NCBI GenBank assembly: GCA_002436065.1
Contig: DIXP01000056.1
Location: 1-52,283 of the forward strand
Direction: 5' to 3'
Length of the DNA: 52,283 nt
Source: Chloroflexi bacterium UBA6077
GTDB taxonomy: Bacteria > Chloroflexota > UBA6077
The translations under genes were made by a program, and so were the position numbers. Positions 1 to 9,100 of the stretch are shown here, piece after piece. Position 1 is the stretch's first letter. The number at the start of each line of letters is the position of its first letter. The notes beneath the pieces are model-generated. The model ran no database searches and was not told where the DNA came from. It saw nothing but the letters and a program-made list of their open reading frames with translations.

Positions 1-1
1 A

Positions 2-298
2 CCCCGATTTATTGAGAAGTTACCTTGTCTTGCTGCAATTTACTTGGTAAAGACGGGGAAAGAAGTAAGTCTTGAAAACAGGGCACTCAACACAGCAATT
101 CTTGTCTTGAGTTCGATTTCCCTGGTTATTTCCATGAAGCTATTCTGGAACATGGGTGTGTATGCGGATGAATACGGTTCATCCCCCGTTCTTGTAACCG
201 GTGGAATGTTCTGGCTTTGCATGGATTGGCTTAGGTTGGGTCTGCTTTTTGTTCTCTGCGTGGCTTCAGGATTTAGACTACTTAAGCGTTCAGAATAG
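2..298 (+). CDS. Small membrane protein, probably 5'-truncated by the window edge
   Basis: The reading frame is open from base 2 to the stop at 296-298. The first usable internal start is a TTG at 44 with no Shine-Dalgarno sequence in front of it, so the gene more likely begins outside the window. The visible protein (about 98 residues) has two hydrophobic stretches, one after the ENRAL segment and one near the C-terminus, and ends in a short basic tail (RLLKRSE), consistent with a two-pass inner-membrane protein. I do not recognise a family. The stretch is less GC-rich than most of the window, like the genes at 0.8-4.1 kb. No functional claim can be made. Confidence 0.4.
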   Translation, partial: PRFIEKLPCLAAIYLVKTGKEVSLENRALNTAILVLSSISLVISMKLFWNMGVYADEYGSSPVLVTGGMFWLCMDWLRLGLLFVLCVASGFRLLKRSE

Positions 299-420
299 GC
301 ACTTAGCTTTGCGAGGCTGCAAGTTACTCCGCAGATGAATACTCTGTGGTGCAATACCCGCGATGGATGTAGTACGTGTGGGGGGAGTCCGTGCCAAAGG
401 CAGCCACGAAGAAAGCCTAG

Positions 421-660
421 GTGGCCCTGACCGAGGAGCAGTACCATCTCCTGGATTGGTACGCCCAGGAGCAGGGAAAGACGGTGAGCTCCCTGCTGCG
501 GGAGAGTCCAGAACAGACCCTGATAGCCGCGCTGGAACGACGGCGTCGCCAGTCGGCATTGAGGAGGCTCACGGGACAGCACCCCCCGACCGCCGACTGG
601 GAGGAGATAGAGCGCGAGTTGCAGGAGATTCGTCGTCTCGATCCCTCTGCAGTGGTGTAG
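421..660 (+). CDS. Ribbon-helix-helix antitoxin-like protein, possibly degraded at its N-terminus
   Basis: The 79-residue product starts at a GTG with VALTEEQYHLL and continues with a GKTVSSLLRE helix, the pattern of ribbon-helix-helix DNA-binding proteins of VapB-type antitoxins. A basic patch (ERRRRQ) and an acidic tail (ADWEEIERELQEIRRLD) follow, the tail being typical of the toxin-binding part. The GTG directly follows an in-frame TAG at 418-420. The ten codons before that stop (GTG at 391, reading VPKAATKKA) look like the lost N-terminal lead of the same protein. No PIN or other toxin follows; the 165 bases downstream hold no gene. It is either an orphan antitoxin that restarts at 421 or a pseudogene caused by one nonsense mutation. 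Confidence 0.45.
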   Translation: MALTEEQYHLLDWYAQEQGKTVSSLLRESPEQTLIAALERRRRQSALRRLTGQHPPTADWEEIERELQEIRRLDPSAVV

Positions 661-826
661 ACTATTCCTCGTGCGATCCTACCATCCTGGCTCACGACGG
701 CCGTCCGCTTGAGGCTAACCTCCGGCTGGATGATCTCCAGCCGATCTGTTCCCGCATACCTGACATATCGAGACTGTCGCCTTGTTCCGGCGTCGGTACA
801 CAGTGCAAGAAGGGAGGGCTCTTGCA

Positions 827-1744
827 GTGCTAATTGAGGAAATCACTGCATCCTGTCACTTGGCCTACGCGAACGCCGACACAGTCAAGCGATGTGTTGG
901 CTGCACCAACAACTGCCAGGGGAGCTGCGAAAAATGCTTAGAAGGAATCCATTATGTGAAGGATGATAGAAGATATAATTGCCCCAATATCGTGAACTAC
1001 TACGTGTGCAAGTACTCGTTTAGGTATGCTACCGAAGTGGAAACATTACTGGGGGTTTGTCCCGCCTTTGATGACCTATCCGATTACAGGATTCTATCCG
1101 TCGGTTGTGGACCTTGCACCGATCTATTCGCATTTGAATCATCTGTTGACAAGAAGGGCTCCTCGACTCCTATTGATTATCGGGGAGTTGACTTGGATGA
1201 GACTTGGAAACCGATACACACAAGGATATCGAATATAGCAGCCAAGAGAGGGATAAGTACAAGGTTTTCCTACACCGACGTGCTCAACCTAATGGCAGGA
1301 TTAAGCGGCAGGCCGACGCAATGGGTACCCAATATTCTCTCTTTACAGTATGTTCTCTCGGATATGGCGAATCATTGTACTGAACAGGAAATGCTATCCT
1401 TTCTCGATGATGTTCAGCAGAAAATAGTGAGCCAAATGCCGACTGGCTCGATCGTTCTCTTGAATGATATTAATCTCAGTTCTAACAACAAACCGGACGG
1501 TACTGCATTCAAGACCTCTCGGCATTTCTTTGACAGGTTGCATGCTGAGATGAAAAAAGCCTACAAGAACCTCAACCGCTGGACCTATCACTTCAAAGCG
1601 GACTCCTCCTATTATCGCTACGGCACTGAACATGATGGCAACGGTGTTCTTTACAGTGTCTCCGACACAATCAAGAAGAGCTACAACCCTTGGCTGCAGT
1701 GCAGGAGTGCACAGATGGTGATAAAGAAGGGAGCAGCAAACTGA
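827..1744 (+). CDS. Cys-rich SAM-dependent methyltransferase-like protein
   Basis: I place the start at GTG 827 because a strong Shine-Dalgarno (GGGAGG, 813-818) lies 8 nt upstream; a TTG at 782 is the alternative. The product is about 305 residues. The N-terminal 60 residues carry a dense cysteine cluster (C-x2-C-x3-C-x3-C-x2-C, then two more Cys), which looks like a zinc or Fe-S site. A class I methyltransferase signature follows: ILSVGCGPCTDL (SAM-binding loop), an acidic residue in GVDLDETW, and a hydrophobic strand ILSLQYVLSDM. The substrate is unknown. The stop codon overlaps the next gene in a CTGA junction, so the two are probably translationally coupled and may act together. Base composition is more AT-rich than the dnaE region, suggesting transfer. 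Confidence 0.6.
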   Translation: MLIEEITASCHLAYANADTVKRCVGCTNNCQGSCEKCLEGIHYVKDDRRYNCPNIVNYYVCKYSFRYATEVETLLGVCPAFDDLSDYRILSVGCGPCTDLFAFESSVDKKGSSTPIDYRGVDLDETWKPIHTRISNIAAKRGISTRFSYTDVLNLMAGLSGRPTQWVPNILSLQYVLSDMANHCTEQEMLSFLDDVQQKIVSQMPTGSIVLLNDINLSSNNKPDGTAFKTSRHFFDRLHAEMKKAYKNLNRWTYHFKADSSYYRYGTEHDGNGVLYSVSDTIKKSYNPWLQCRSAQMVIKKGAAN

Positions 1745-2676
1745 TCATTAGCGCAAGCCGCAGAACGGATATACCTGCCTTCTACAGTGACTGGTTCTTG
1801 AATAGAATCAGAGCCGGCTATGCCTTCGTGCGAAATCCCATGAACGTGCACCAAGTCAGCAAGGTATCCTTAGACAGAGGGGTTGTTGACTGCGTAGTCT
1901 TCTGGACCAAGAACCCCGGACCTTTGCTACCGAGCCTTCACCTCTTGAGGGAATACCAATACTACTTCCAGTTTACGCTGAATCCATACGATGTCCGGAT
2001 CGAGCCACGCCTCCCTGAGAAGAGCACTCTTGTCGAGACCTTCAAACGGTTGTCTGACACAGTGGGTCCCCACAGGGTTATATGGAGATATGATCCTGTA
2101 ATGCTCGGCGCAGATTTCGACATCACGTACCATGAGAAGCAGTTCGCTATTCTTGCGTCTAGTCTCGAAGGCTATAGTTCCAAGTGCATCATCAGTTTTG
2201 TGGATTTCTACAAGAAGGTTGAGGCCAGGCTGAAAGCGCTTCGGGTAGTCCCAGTGGACGAATCTCAGAAAAGAATCGTTGCTTTGAGGCTGGCAACGGT
2301 GGCAAGATCTTATGGCCTAACATTGGAGACCTGTGCAGAAGACATAGCTACGGACGAATTCGGTATTGAACACGCGAGGTGCATCGACCCAGTTCTCATT
2401 CAGGGTCTCCTAGGTGCTAGGATCAAGGTTGAGAAAGACAAGAACCAGAGAGACCCGTGCGGCTGCGTGGCCAGCATCGACATAGGCATGTACAACACAT
2501 GCCGTCACGGGTGCCGGTACTGCTACGCAAACTTCAGTCAATCTAGCATTGACAACAACGTGGCTAGTTATCGACCAGAGTCTCCGCTGCTCTGCAGCGA
2601 ACTGACCAATAAAGACAAGGTAAGTGAACGAGAGTGCAAGTCTTGCGTCATGTTGCAGAGATCGCTCATCGACTGA
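1741..2676 (+). CDS. DUF1848 family protein (SPL/radical-SAM-like, C-terminal CxxxCxxC)
   Basis: This is recognisable as DUF1848 from the N-terminal ISASRRTDIPAFY, the VVFWTKNP, RVIWRYDP and ETCAEDI motifs, and the C-terminal cluster CRHGCRYCYAN, a CxxxCxxC site of radical-SAM/spore-photoproduct-lyase type preceded by CGCVASIDIG. The biochemical role of the family is not established. Family members usually begin with Met directly before IISASRRTD, which would put initiation at CTG 1741. That codon overlaps the upstream stop (CTGA) and has an AAGAAGGGAG ribosome site 7 nt before it. The conservative alternative is TTG 1690, adding 17 unconserved residues. The protein is about 311 residues, near family length. 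It forms a two-gene unit with the methyltransferase. Confidence 0.8.
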   Translation: MIISASRRTDIPAFYSDWFLNRIRAGYAFVRNPMNVHQVSKVSLDRGVVDCVVFWTKNPGPLLPSLHLLREYQYYFQFTLNPYDVRIEPRLPEKSTLVETFKRLSDTVGPHRVIWRYDPVMLGADFDITYHEKQFAILASSLEGYSSKCIISFVDFYKKVEARLKALRVVPVDESQKRIVALRLATVARSYGLTLETCAEDIATDEFGIEHARCIDPVLIQGLLGARIKVEKDKNQRDPCGCVASIDIGMYNTCRHGCRYCYANFSQSSIDNNVASYRPESPLLCSELTNKDKVSERECKSCVMLQRSLID

Positions 2677-2834
2677 TGACGGAAAGGCCATGGTCCTATC
2701 GTAACGGCGTAACGGCGAAGTTGTTGTAACGCAGAAGGTGATGAAGTACTCTGGAGGATGGTAATAGGGCAAGGGTATTTTTGACAGAGTTGGTGCGCGT
2801 CGAAGGTTCAATGCCGAAACCGACTTCGAAAAGC

Positions 2835-4064
2835 CTAATCGTTGGCCACTGGCTGGCTACCTAAGCTCACGGTCCCGGTCAGATCGAGGATCATCTTTCG
2901 GAGATGTTCGGCGCGGTGGAAGGACAGCATTAGAGATTCGACGACTGAATCCCGACCCCCCTGGCTCTGTCTCTGCTTCTCCCTGTACATGTTATTGTCC
3001 GCTTCCTTGAATACCTGGGTCAGGTCGGGAGGAACATGACCTACGGCGTATCCCACGGAGATGCTCAAGGGCAGTTCCGGATTATTTGCGTTATACACAC
3101 GTAGGGCCTGGTGGATATCCTGATAAGCCTGAGCCAACCCCTCCTCGTTATCTTCGAGTAGGACGGCAAACTCATCGCCGCCTATCCTAGCCACCAAGCC
3201 TCTTTTGGGGAATACACTTTGGATGACCCTGGCAGCTTCGCGCAGCAAGGCGTCTCCCCTCTTGTGGCCGAGCGTATCGTTGACCAGCTTCAAACCATCC
3301 ACATCGCAGATAATGATGCCTGTTGGCGGGCAATTCGTCTTTGCGGCTCGTTTTTCTCTTTCCCGGCGTTTTATCTCCTGTTCAAAGTAGTTCCGGTTGA
3401 AAAGTCCGGTCAGAGTGTCGTGAAAACTCAGATATTTCAGCTCTTCTCCTATCCGCAGCAGTTCCAAGTTCTTCATTTGGAAGTAATAATAGAGGGCGCC
3501 GACTGAGCCGCCCAAGGCGAGTATGGTTCCGATGAGAAAACCCCATGGGGCAAACCACGGGACCGTATGAAGAAAGAAAAAGCTCATGGCATGGATCCCC
3601 CACAGGATATAGCAGCAGGCGATAATAATTCTTCCGCTGATATTTCGGTCGCCATACCGCAAGAACATGAAACCATTATATATGATAGTTATGCTGCCAA
3701 AAGTGCTCCACGGAATCATGCTGAACGGGTTGGATAAACCCAACAAGAAGCTTGTTATTAACCAGACAGTCATTATCAATGTCAAGCACTTCCAAAGGCG
3801 GGGCATAAGGATTTCGAAAATTTGGTAAGAGGCGTGTAAGAGGAAATAGTTGAAGAAGCACAAGCAAATCATATAGAGAGTTAATAATGATTGGCTAATA
3901 GCCAATCCCCCAAAACAGCTTAAGCCGACTAGAGCAAAAAGCCAGGCAACCATCCAACTGCGCAAATAGCCTTCCCGGTTCTGCATGAAAAGCAAGGCGT
4001 AAATTATGACGAGCAAGAACGTTTCGGCAATTGCACCTGTCAAGGAAAGCGCGATAATTGACAT
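2835..4064 (-). CDS. Membrane-bound diguanylate cyclase (GGDEF)
   Basis: The 409-residue protein starts MSIIALSLTG, with GGAGAG 5-6 nt upstream; the open frame extends further but without a better start. The first 220 residues contain about seven hydrophobic segments, then a short helical linker ending in LSFHDTLTGLFNRNYFEQE, the classic start of a GGDEF domain. The active-site motif RIGGDEF is intact, with metal-site Asp in ICDVDGLKLVND, so it should make c-di-GMP from two GTP. The RxxD inhibitory site that normally lies just before the motif is absent (sequence PKRG), suggesting no product feedback. The gene is monocistronic and relatively AT-rich. The 7TM sensor half does not match a family I can name. 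Confidence 0.85.
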   Translation of the reverse strand: MSIIALSLTGAIAETFLLVIIYALLFMQNREGYLRSWMVAWLFALVGLSCFGGLAISQSLLTLYMICLCFFNYFLLHASYQIFEILMPRLWKCLTLIMTVWLITSFLLGLSNPFSMIPWSTFGSITIIYNGFMFLRYGDRNISGRIIIACCYILWGIHAMSFFFLHTVPWFAPWGFLIGTILALGGSVGALYYYFQMKNLELLRIGEELKYLSFHDTLTGLFNRNYFEQEIKRREREKRAAKTNCPPTGIIICDVDGLKLVNDTLGHKRGDALLREAARVIQSVFPKRGLVARIGGDEFAVLLEDNEEGLAQAYQDIHQALRVYNANNPELPLSISVGYAVGHVPPDLTQVFKEADNNMYREKQRQSQGGRDSVVESLMLSFHRAEHLRKMILDLTGTVSLGSQPVAND

Positions 4065-4180
4065 GGGACTCTCCGATCGATACTTTTCTTCCCTGCAAGC
4101 ATCTGGACTGAGATCGGGTGCACAACCGAACCGCCATGCTGCCTCTCTGCGGACATCCGGGGCGCTGCCGTGCGGTGGGG

Positions 4181-4270
4181 CCTGGACCCCCGCTTTCACG
4201 GACGTGACGAAAGCGAGCTCGTCGCCCTGGACAGCGTGCTGCCCGGACCCCCGCGAAAGCGGAGGTGACG
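4181..4270. repeat. Two 29-nt dispersed repeats with inverted centres
   Basis: Copies at 4181-4209 and 4242-4270 share the left flank (GGACCCCCGC) and the right flank (GG-c/g-GTGACG) in the same orientation, but the central bases read TTTCAC in one and GAAAGC in the other, which is nearly the reverse complement. They resemble the GTGACCCCCGCTTTCGCGG-type repeats scattered in many bacterial genomes. They lie in the 434-base gap between the two divergently oriented diguanylate cyclase genes (4065-4498). Apart from these repeats I see no gene there and no clear promoter. Confidence 0.55.
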
Positions 4271-4498
4271 GGGGGCAGGTTGTCCTGGGATATGCGCTTA
4301 GAGCCTACTAGCTTCATACGTCATTATTTCTCGTATCTTTAGGGCACGTTGAGACTGTGGCGCTATTTCTCCGAGCATAACATTACTCCAGCTGAAGCAG
4401 GCTCTCTGTGGAGCCGGCCTCTACCTGGAGACTTCGGACCTTTTCGCGCGGGCTAATGTCTTCGGGAGGCTCGCGATTGGAGACAGGAGAGACCATCT

Positions 4499-6145
4499 TT
4501 GCCCGAGCCGAACGTTACCTACAGCGCGGTTCTCCTGCTGTCTGCCATCCTCATGACCTTCATGGCCATGTACTGCCTTCGGAGACGTCAGGTTCCCGGG
4601 GCGATCGCCTTCGCCTTTCTCCTGATGGCCGAGATCGCTCACTCCTTCGGTTACGCCATGGAGGTCATCAGCCCTTCCCTGGACGGCATGCTGTTCTGGA
4701 ACCACATCCAATATCTCGGCATACCCTTCGTTCCGGCTCTCTGGCTGCTGTTGGCCATCCAGTACACCGGCAAGGGTTACCTGCTGTCACCTTGGGCTGG
4801 GCTGTATCTGTTCACAATACCCGTCCTTACCCTCCTGTTCAGATTCACGGACCCCTACCTGCATCTGCATTATGCTGGTGTCTCCATTCACTATGCAGAT
4901 GGATTTCCAGTCCTCTCTGTCCAGGGGGGGCCCTGGTATCTGGTGAATGCGGTGTACACCAATGTGGCGGCGGTGCTCGCCAGCGTGCTGTACCTGAAGC
5001 TTCTCCTCCAGACCCAGGGCCAGCATCAACGCCAGGTTGGTGCGATGCTTGTGGCGTCCCTTTTTCCCTGGGCTGCTATTCTCATCTACTGGTCCGGCAG
5101 CGCCCCCTATGGGCTGGATCTGGTGCCGTTGGGTGTGGTCCTCTCCAATGCGGTCTTCCTGGTCTCCATGTTCAGATACGGATTGGTGGATCTGATCCCC
5201 TTGGCTCGGGAGAGGGTGTTCGAATGGATGGTGGATGGAGTGGTCGTGCTGGATGACGAGCACAGGATCGTGGACTTCAACCCGTCGGCGGCCAGGATGC
5301 TCCCGGAATTGGGCAGGTTCTCCATCGGGAGAGAGTGTAGCAGGGTCTTCGAGACGCGGGATAGGCTCGTGGCTGCCATCTCTGGCGAGAGTGACGCCGA
5401 CATCGAGGCTGAGGCGGATGGATCGCCTCGCCACTACAATGTAAGGACAGTGGAGTTGTTCGGTCGTAGCCAGGAAACTATCGGATATATGGTCTTCCTA
5501 TCCGACATCACGGAGCGGGTGGAGGCCATGCAGCAGTTAGAGGTCAAGGCCTCGGTGGACGATCTAACCGGGGTGTTCAATCGGCAACACTTCTTCGATC
5601 GGTGTCAGTACGAGTTCGATAGGGCCGCGAGACAGGGCGAGCCTCTGGCCTTCGTGATACTGGATATCGACTTCTTCAAGGATATCAACGACCAGTACGG
5701 GCATCAGATGGGCGATACCGTCCTTCGAGGCGTCGCCGAGGCTTGTCGCGGGAGTATCCGATCCATCGATCTCCTGGGCAGATACGGTGGAGAGGAGTTC
5801 GTGTTCCTGTTACCGAAGACCGGAATTCGGGAGGCTCTCGTGGTGGCCGAGAGGCTGCGTGGCGCGATCGAGATGGTCGAGGTAAGATCGGATGTACATC
5901 GCATCAGGGTAACCGCCAGCTTCGGCGTCGCTACGGCTGTCCCCAGGGAGGGAGATACCCTCTACGAGTTGATCAGGAGGGCCGACCAGGGCCTCTACAG
6001 GGCCAAGGCAGAGGGCAGGAACCGTGTTAGGATAGTAGAGGAAGATAGCCCTTGGCCGGAAGCAGCCACTGCGACCGATGGGAGCGCTCTCGAGGCGGCG
6101 GTGCCTCCGGTTTTCGGAGTTCAGCAGCAGCATAGGGATCGATAG
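4499..6145 (+). CDS. 7TM-PAS-GGDEF diguanylate cyclase
   Basis: The 548-residue protein begins at TTG 4499 after an AGGAGA ribosome site. Residues 1-220 form a seven-helix membrane domain of the type found at the N-terminus of histidine kinases (HisK_7TM-like). A PAS-like sensor follows at about 235-345 (FEWMVDGVVVLDDEHRIVDFNPSA ... SDITERVEAMQQL, shown in part), then a GGDEF domain at about 350-515 with the motif RYGGEEF. An RSID inhibitory I-site lies just before the motif, so unlike the neighbouring cyclase this one should be feedback-inhibited by c-di-GMP. The C-terminal 30 residues are unstructured. It ends 2 nt before dnaE and may be co-transcribed with it. Confidence 0.88.
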   Translation: MPEPNVTYSAVLLLSAILMTFMAMYCLRRRQVPGAIAFAFLLMAEIAHSFGYAMEVISPSLDGMLFWNHIQYLGIPFVPALWLLLAIQYTGKGYLLSPWAGLYLFTIPVLTLLFRFTDPYLHLHYAGVSIHYADGFPVLSVQGGPWYLVNAVYTNVAAVLASVLYLKLLLQTQGQHQRQVGAMLVASLFPWAAILIYWSGSAPYGLDLVPLGVVLSNAVFLVSMFRYGLVDLIPLARERVFEWMVDGVVVLDDEHRIVDFNPSAARMLPELGRFSIGRECSRVFETRDRLVAAISGESDADIEAEADGSPRHYNVRTVELFGRSQETIGYMVFLSDITERVEAMQQLEVKASVDDLTGVFNRQHFFDRCQYEFDRAARQGEPLAFVILDIDFFKDINDQYGHQMGDTVLRGVAEACRGSIRSIDLLGRYGGEEFVFLLPKTGIREALVVAERLRGAIEMVEVRSDVHRIRVTASFGVATAVPREGDTLYELIRRADQGLYRAKAEGRNRVRIVEEDSPWPEAATATDGSALEAAVPPVFGVQQQHRDR

Positions 6146-6147
6146 AT

Positions 6148-9100
6148 ATGAGTCTTGTTTCGGATACCCACACCGGCGACAACCAGTCCTTCGTCCACCT
6201 TCACGTCCACTCGGAGTACTCTCTACTGGACGGACTGGGGAAGATCAAGCACCTCGTTGCCAGGGCCAAGGAGTTGGGCATGCCGGCCCTGGCCCTCACC
6301 GACCATGGGGCCATGTACGGCACCATAGAGTTCTACCTGGCGGCCAAGGCAGCCGGCATCAAGCCGATCATCGGCGTCGAGAGCTACATGGCCCGGCGCA
6401 GCATGCAGGACCGAGAAGCCAGCGAGGACAAGTCGTCCAGCCACCTGCTGCTGCTTGCGAAGGATTACACGGGCTACCAGTCGCTGGTGAAGCTGGTCAG
6501 CGCCGCCCACATGGAGGGTTTCTACTACAAGCCTCGCATCGATCGAGCGCTGCTGGAGAAGCACCACGATGGGCTCATCATCTGCTCCGCCTGCCTCTCG
6601 GGGGAGGTCCCCCGGGCGCTCCTGAAGGACGACATGGACGCTGCCGCCCGCATCGCCGGCTACTATCGGGAGCTGGTGGGGCCGGAGAACTACTACCTGG
6701 AGATCCAGGACAACGGCCTGGAGGAGCAGCGGAAGGTCAATCGGGGCATCCTGGAGTTGAGTCGCCGCCTTGGCATCCCGGTGGTCGCCAGCAACGACGT
6801 CCACTACGTCCGCCAGGAGCATGCCGAGGCCCAGGAGATACTGCTCTGCATCCAGACCAACACCACGATGGACGATCCGAACCGGATGCGGTTGGGGTCC
6901 AACACCTTCCACCTGCGCACGGTTCAGGAGATGGCCGAGCTTTTCGCAGAGGTGCCCGAGGCGCTCAGTAACACTTTGCGGGTGGCCGAGCAGTGCCACA
7001 CCGAGATGCAGTTCGATCGGGTGATCCTGCCGGAGCTGGACTTCATCCCGGAGGGCATGCCGCCTATAGAGTACCTGGCGCAGCTCTGCCGCAAGGGGCT
7101 GGAGGAGCGCTACCCCACGGTCACAGACGAGCACCGGCACAGGTTGGAGTACGAACTCTCCGTCATCGACAAGACCGGCTTCGCCAAGTACATCCTGCTG
7201 GTGTACGACTACGTCAACTGGGCCCGCCACAAGGGCATCTTCTGCCAGCCGAGGGGATCGGCCGCGGGCAGCATCGTCCTCTACTGCCTCTACGTCGCCG
7301 ATGTGGACCCTGTGGAGTACGACCTCACATTCGAGCGCTTCCTGAACCCCGACCGCGTTCAGATGCCCGACGTTGACATGGACTTCCAGGACGACCGCCG
7401 CGACGAGGTGATCGAGTACGTCACCAGGAAGTACGGGGCGGACAGGGTCTCGCAGATCGCCACCTTTGGGCGGCTGGCCGCGAGGGCTGCCATACGGGAC
7501 GTGGGTCGCGCCCTAGGGATGCCCCTCTCCGAGGTGGACAGGGTCGCCAAGATGGTGCCCACCCTTCCGGTCGGGATGACCATAGACAAGGCGATGGAGG
7601 ATAACCCGGACCTCCGGAACGTCTACGACTCCGAGCCTTACATCAAGCGGCTGGTCGACGCCGCCAAGAGCATTGAGGGCGTGTCCCGCCATGCCTCCAC
7701 CCATGCCGCGGGCGTCGTGGTGTCCGCAACCCCGCTCACCGAGACTGTGCCGCTCCAGAAGGCCACCAAGGGCGAGGACCTTGCCATGGCCCAGTATTCG
7801 ATGAAGATGCTGGAGAAGGTCGGCCTGCTGAAGATGGACTTCCTGGGGTTGAACAACCTCACCATCGTGGCCAACACCGTCCGGGAGTTGGCCACGACCC
7901 GTGCGATGCAGATGGAGTTGTCCTCGATCCCGCTGGATGACGCGGAGACCTTCAAGATGCTGGGCGAGGGTGAGACTACCGGCGTCTTCCAACTGGAAGG
8001 CGGGGGAATGCGCCGCTGGGTCCGGGAGTTGAAGCCGAACACCGTCCGCCATCTTATGGCCATCGTCGCCCTCTATCGCCCTGGCCCCATGGCCTACATC
8101 CCCACCTACATCGCTCGCAAGGAGGGTCGGGAGCCGGTGGAGTACATACACCCGGCCCTGGAGCCGATCCTGAAGGAGACGTATGGGGTCATCGTCTACC
8201 AGGACCAGGTGATCAAGGGCGTGGTGGCGGCGGCCGGATTCAGTATGGGTCAGGCCGACGTGCTGCGGAATGCCATGAGCAAGAAGATCCGCGACGTCAT
8301 GGCTGAGCAGAAGGGCCTGTTCATGGAGGGGGCCCAGAAGAATGGGATCTCGGCGGAGGGAGCAGCCACCATCTGGGAGCAGATCGAGCCCTTCGCGGGG
8401 TATGCATTCAACAAGGCGCATGCAGCCTGCTACGCCCTGCTTGCTTACCAGACGGCCTACCTGAAGACCCACTACCCCGTGGAGTACATGACAGCCCTCT
8501 GCACCTCCTACGTGGCCGACACGGACAAGATCTCGCTGACCTTGGCCGAATGCAAGCGGCTGGGGGTCCAGGTGTTGCCTCCTCACATCAACAAGAGCCA
8601 GCTGCAGTTCAGCGTCGAGCCCCTCAAGGGGGCGGGCAGCCCGCTCAAGCCCACGGACAGATCCAAGGGCCAGCTGGCGATGCGCTTTGGCCTGATAGGC
8701 GTCAAGAACGTGGGGGAGGGCGCTATCCTCAGCATGATCGAGGAGCGGGAGAAGAACGGACCGTTCCGATCCCTCTCGGACTTCTGCAAGCGGGTCGACA
8801 CTAAGTCGATCAACAAGAGGGTGATCGAGAGCCTGATCAAGTGTGGGGCGATGGACGAGCTGGGGGAACGTGCCCAGCTGCTGGCCGACCTGGATTGCAC
8901 CCTGGATGCCGCTCAGCAGGAGCAGAGGGCTGCCGAGATCGGACAGATCACCATGTTCGATTCGATGTTCGGGATGGCCGCGGCGCCGACTGGGACGAGT
9001 TCTACCTGTTTCACCTCTTCCGTGCCCGCTGCCAGTCAAAAGGATAAGCTGACCTGGGAGAAGGAGATCCTGGGCCTTTACATAACCAGCCATCCCTTCC

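Noticed and set aside
2410..2811. Minus-strand frame overlapping the end of the DUF1848 gene
   Set aside because: It covers conserved DUF1848 cysteines on the other strand and its translation matches nothing I know.
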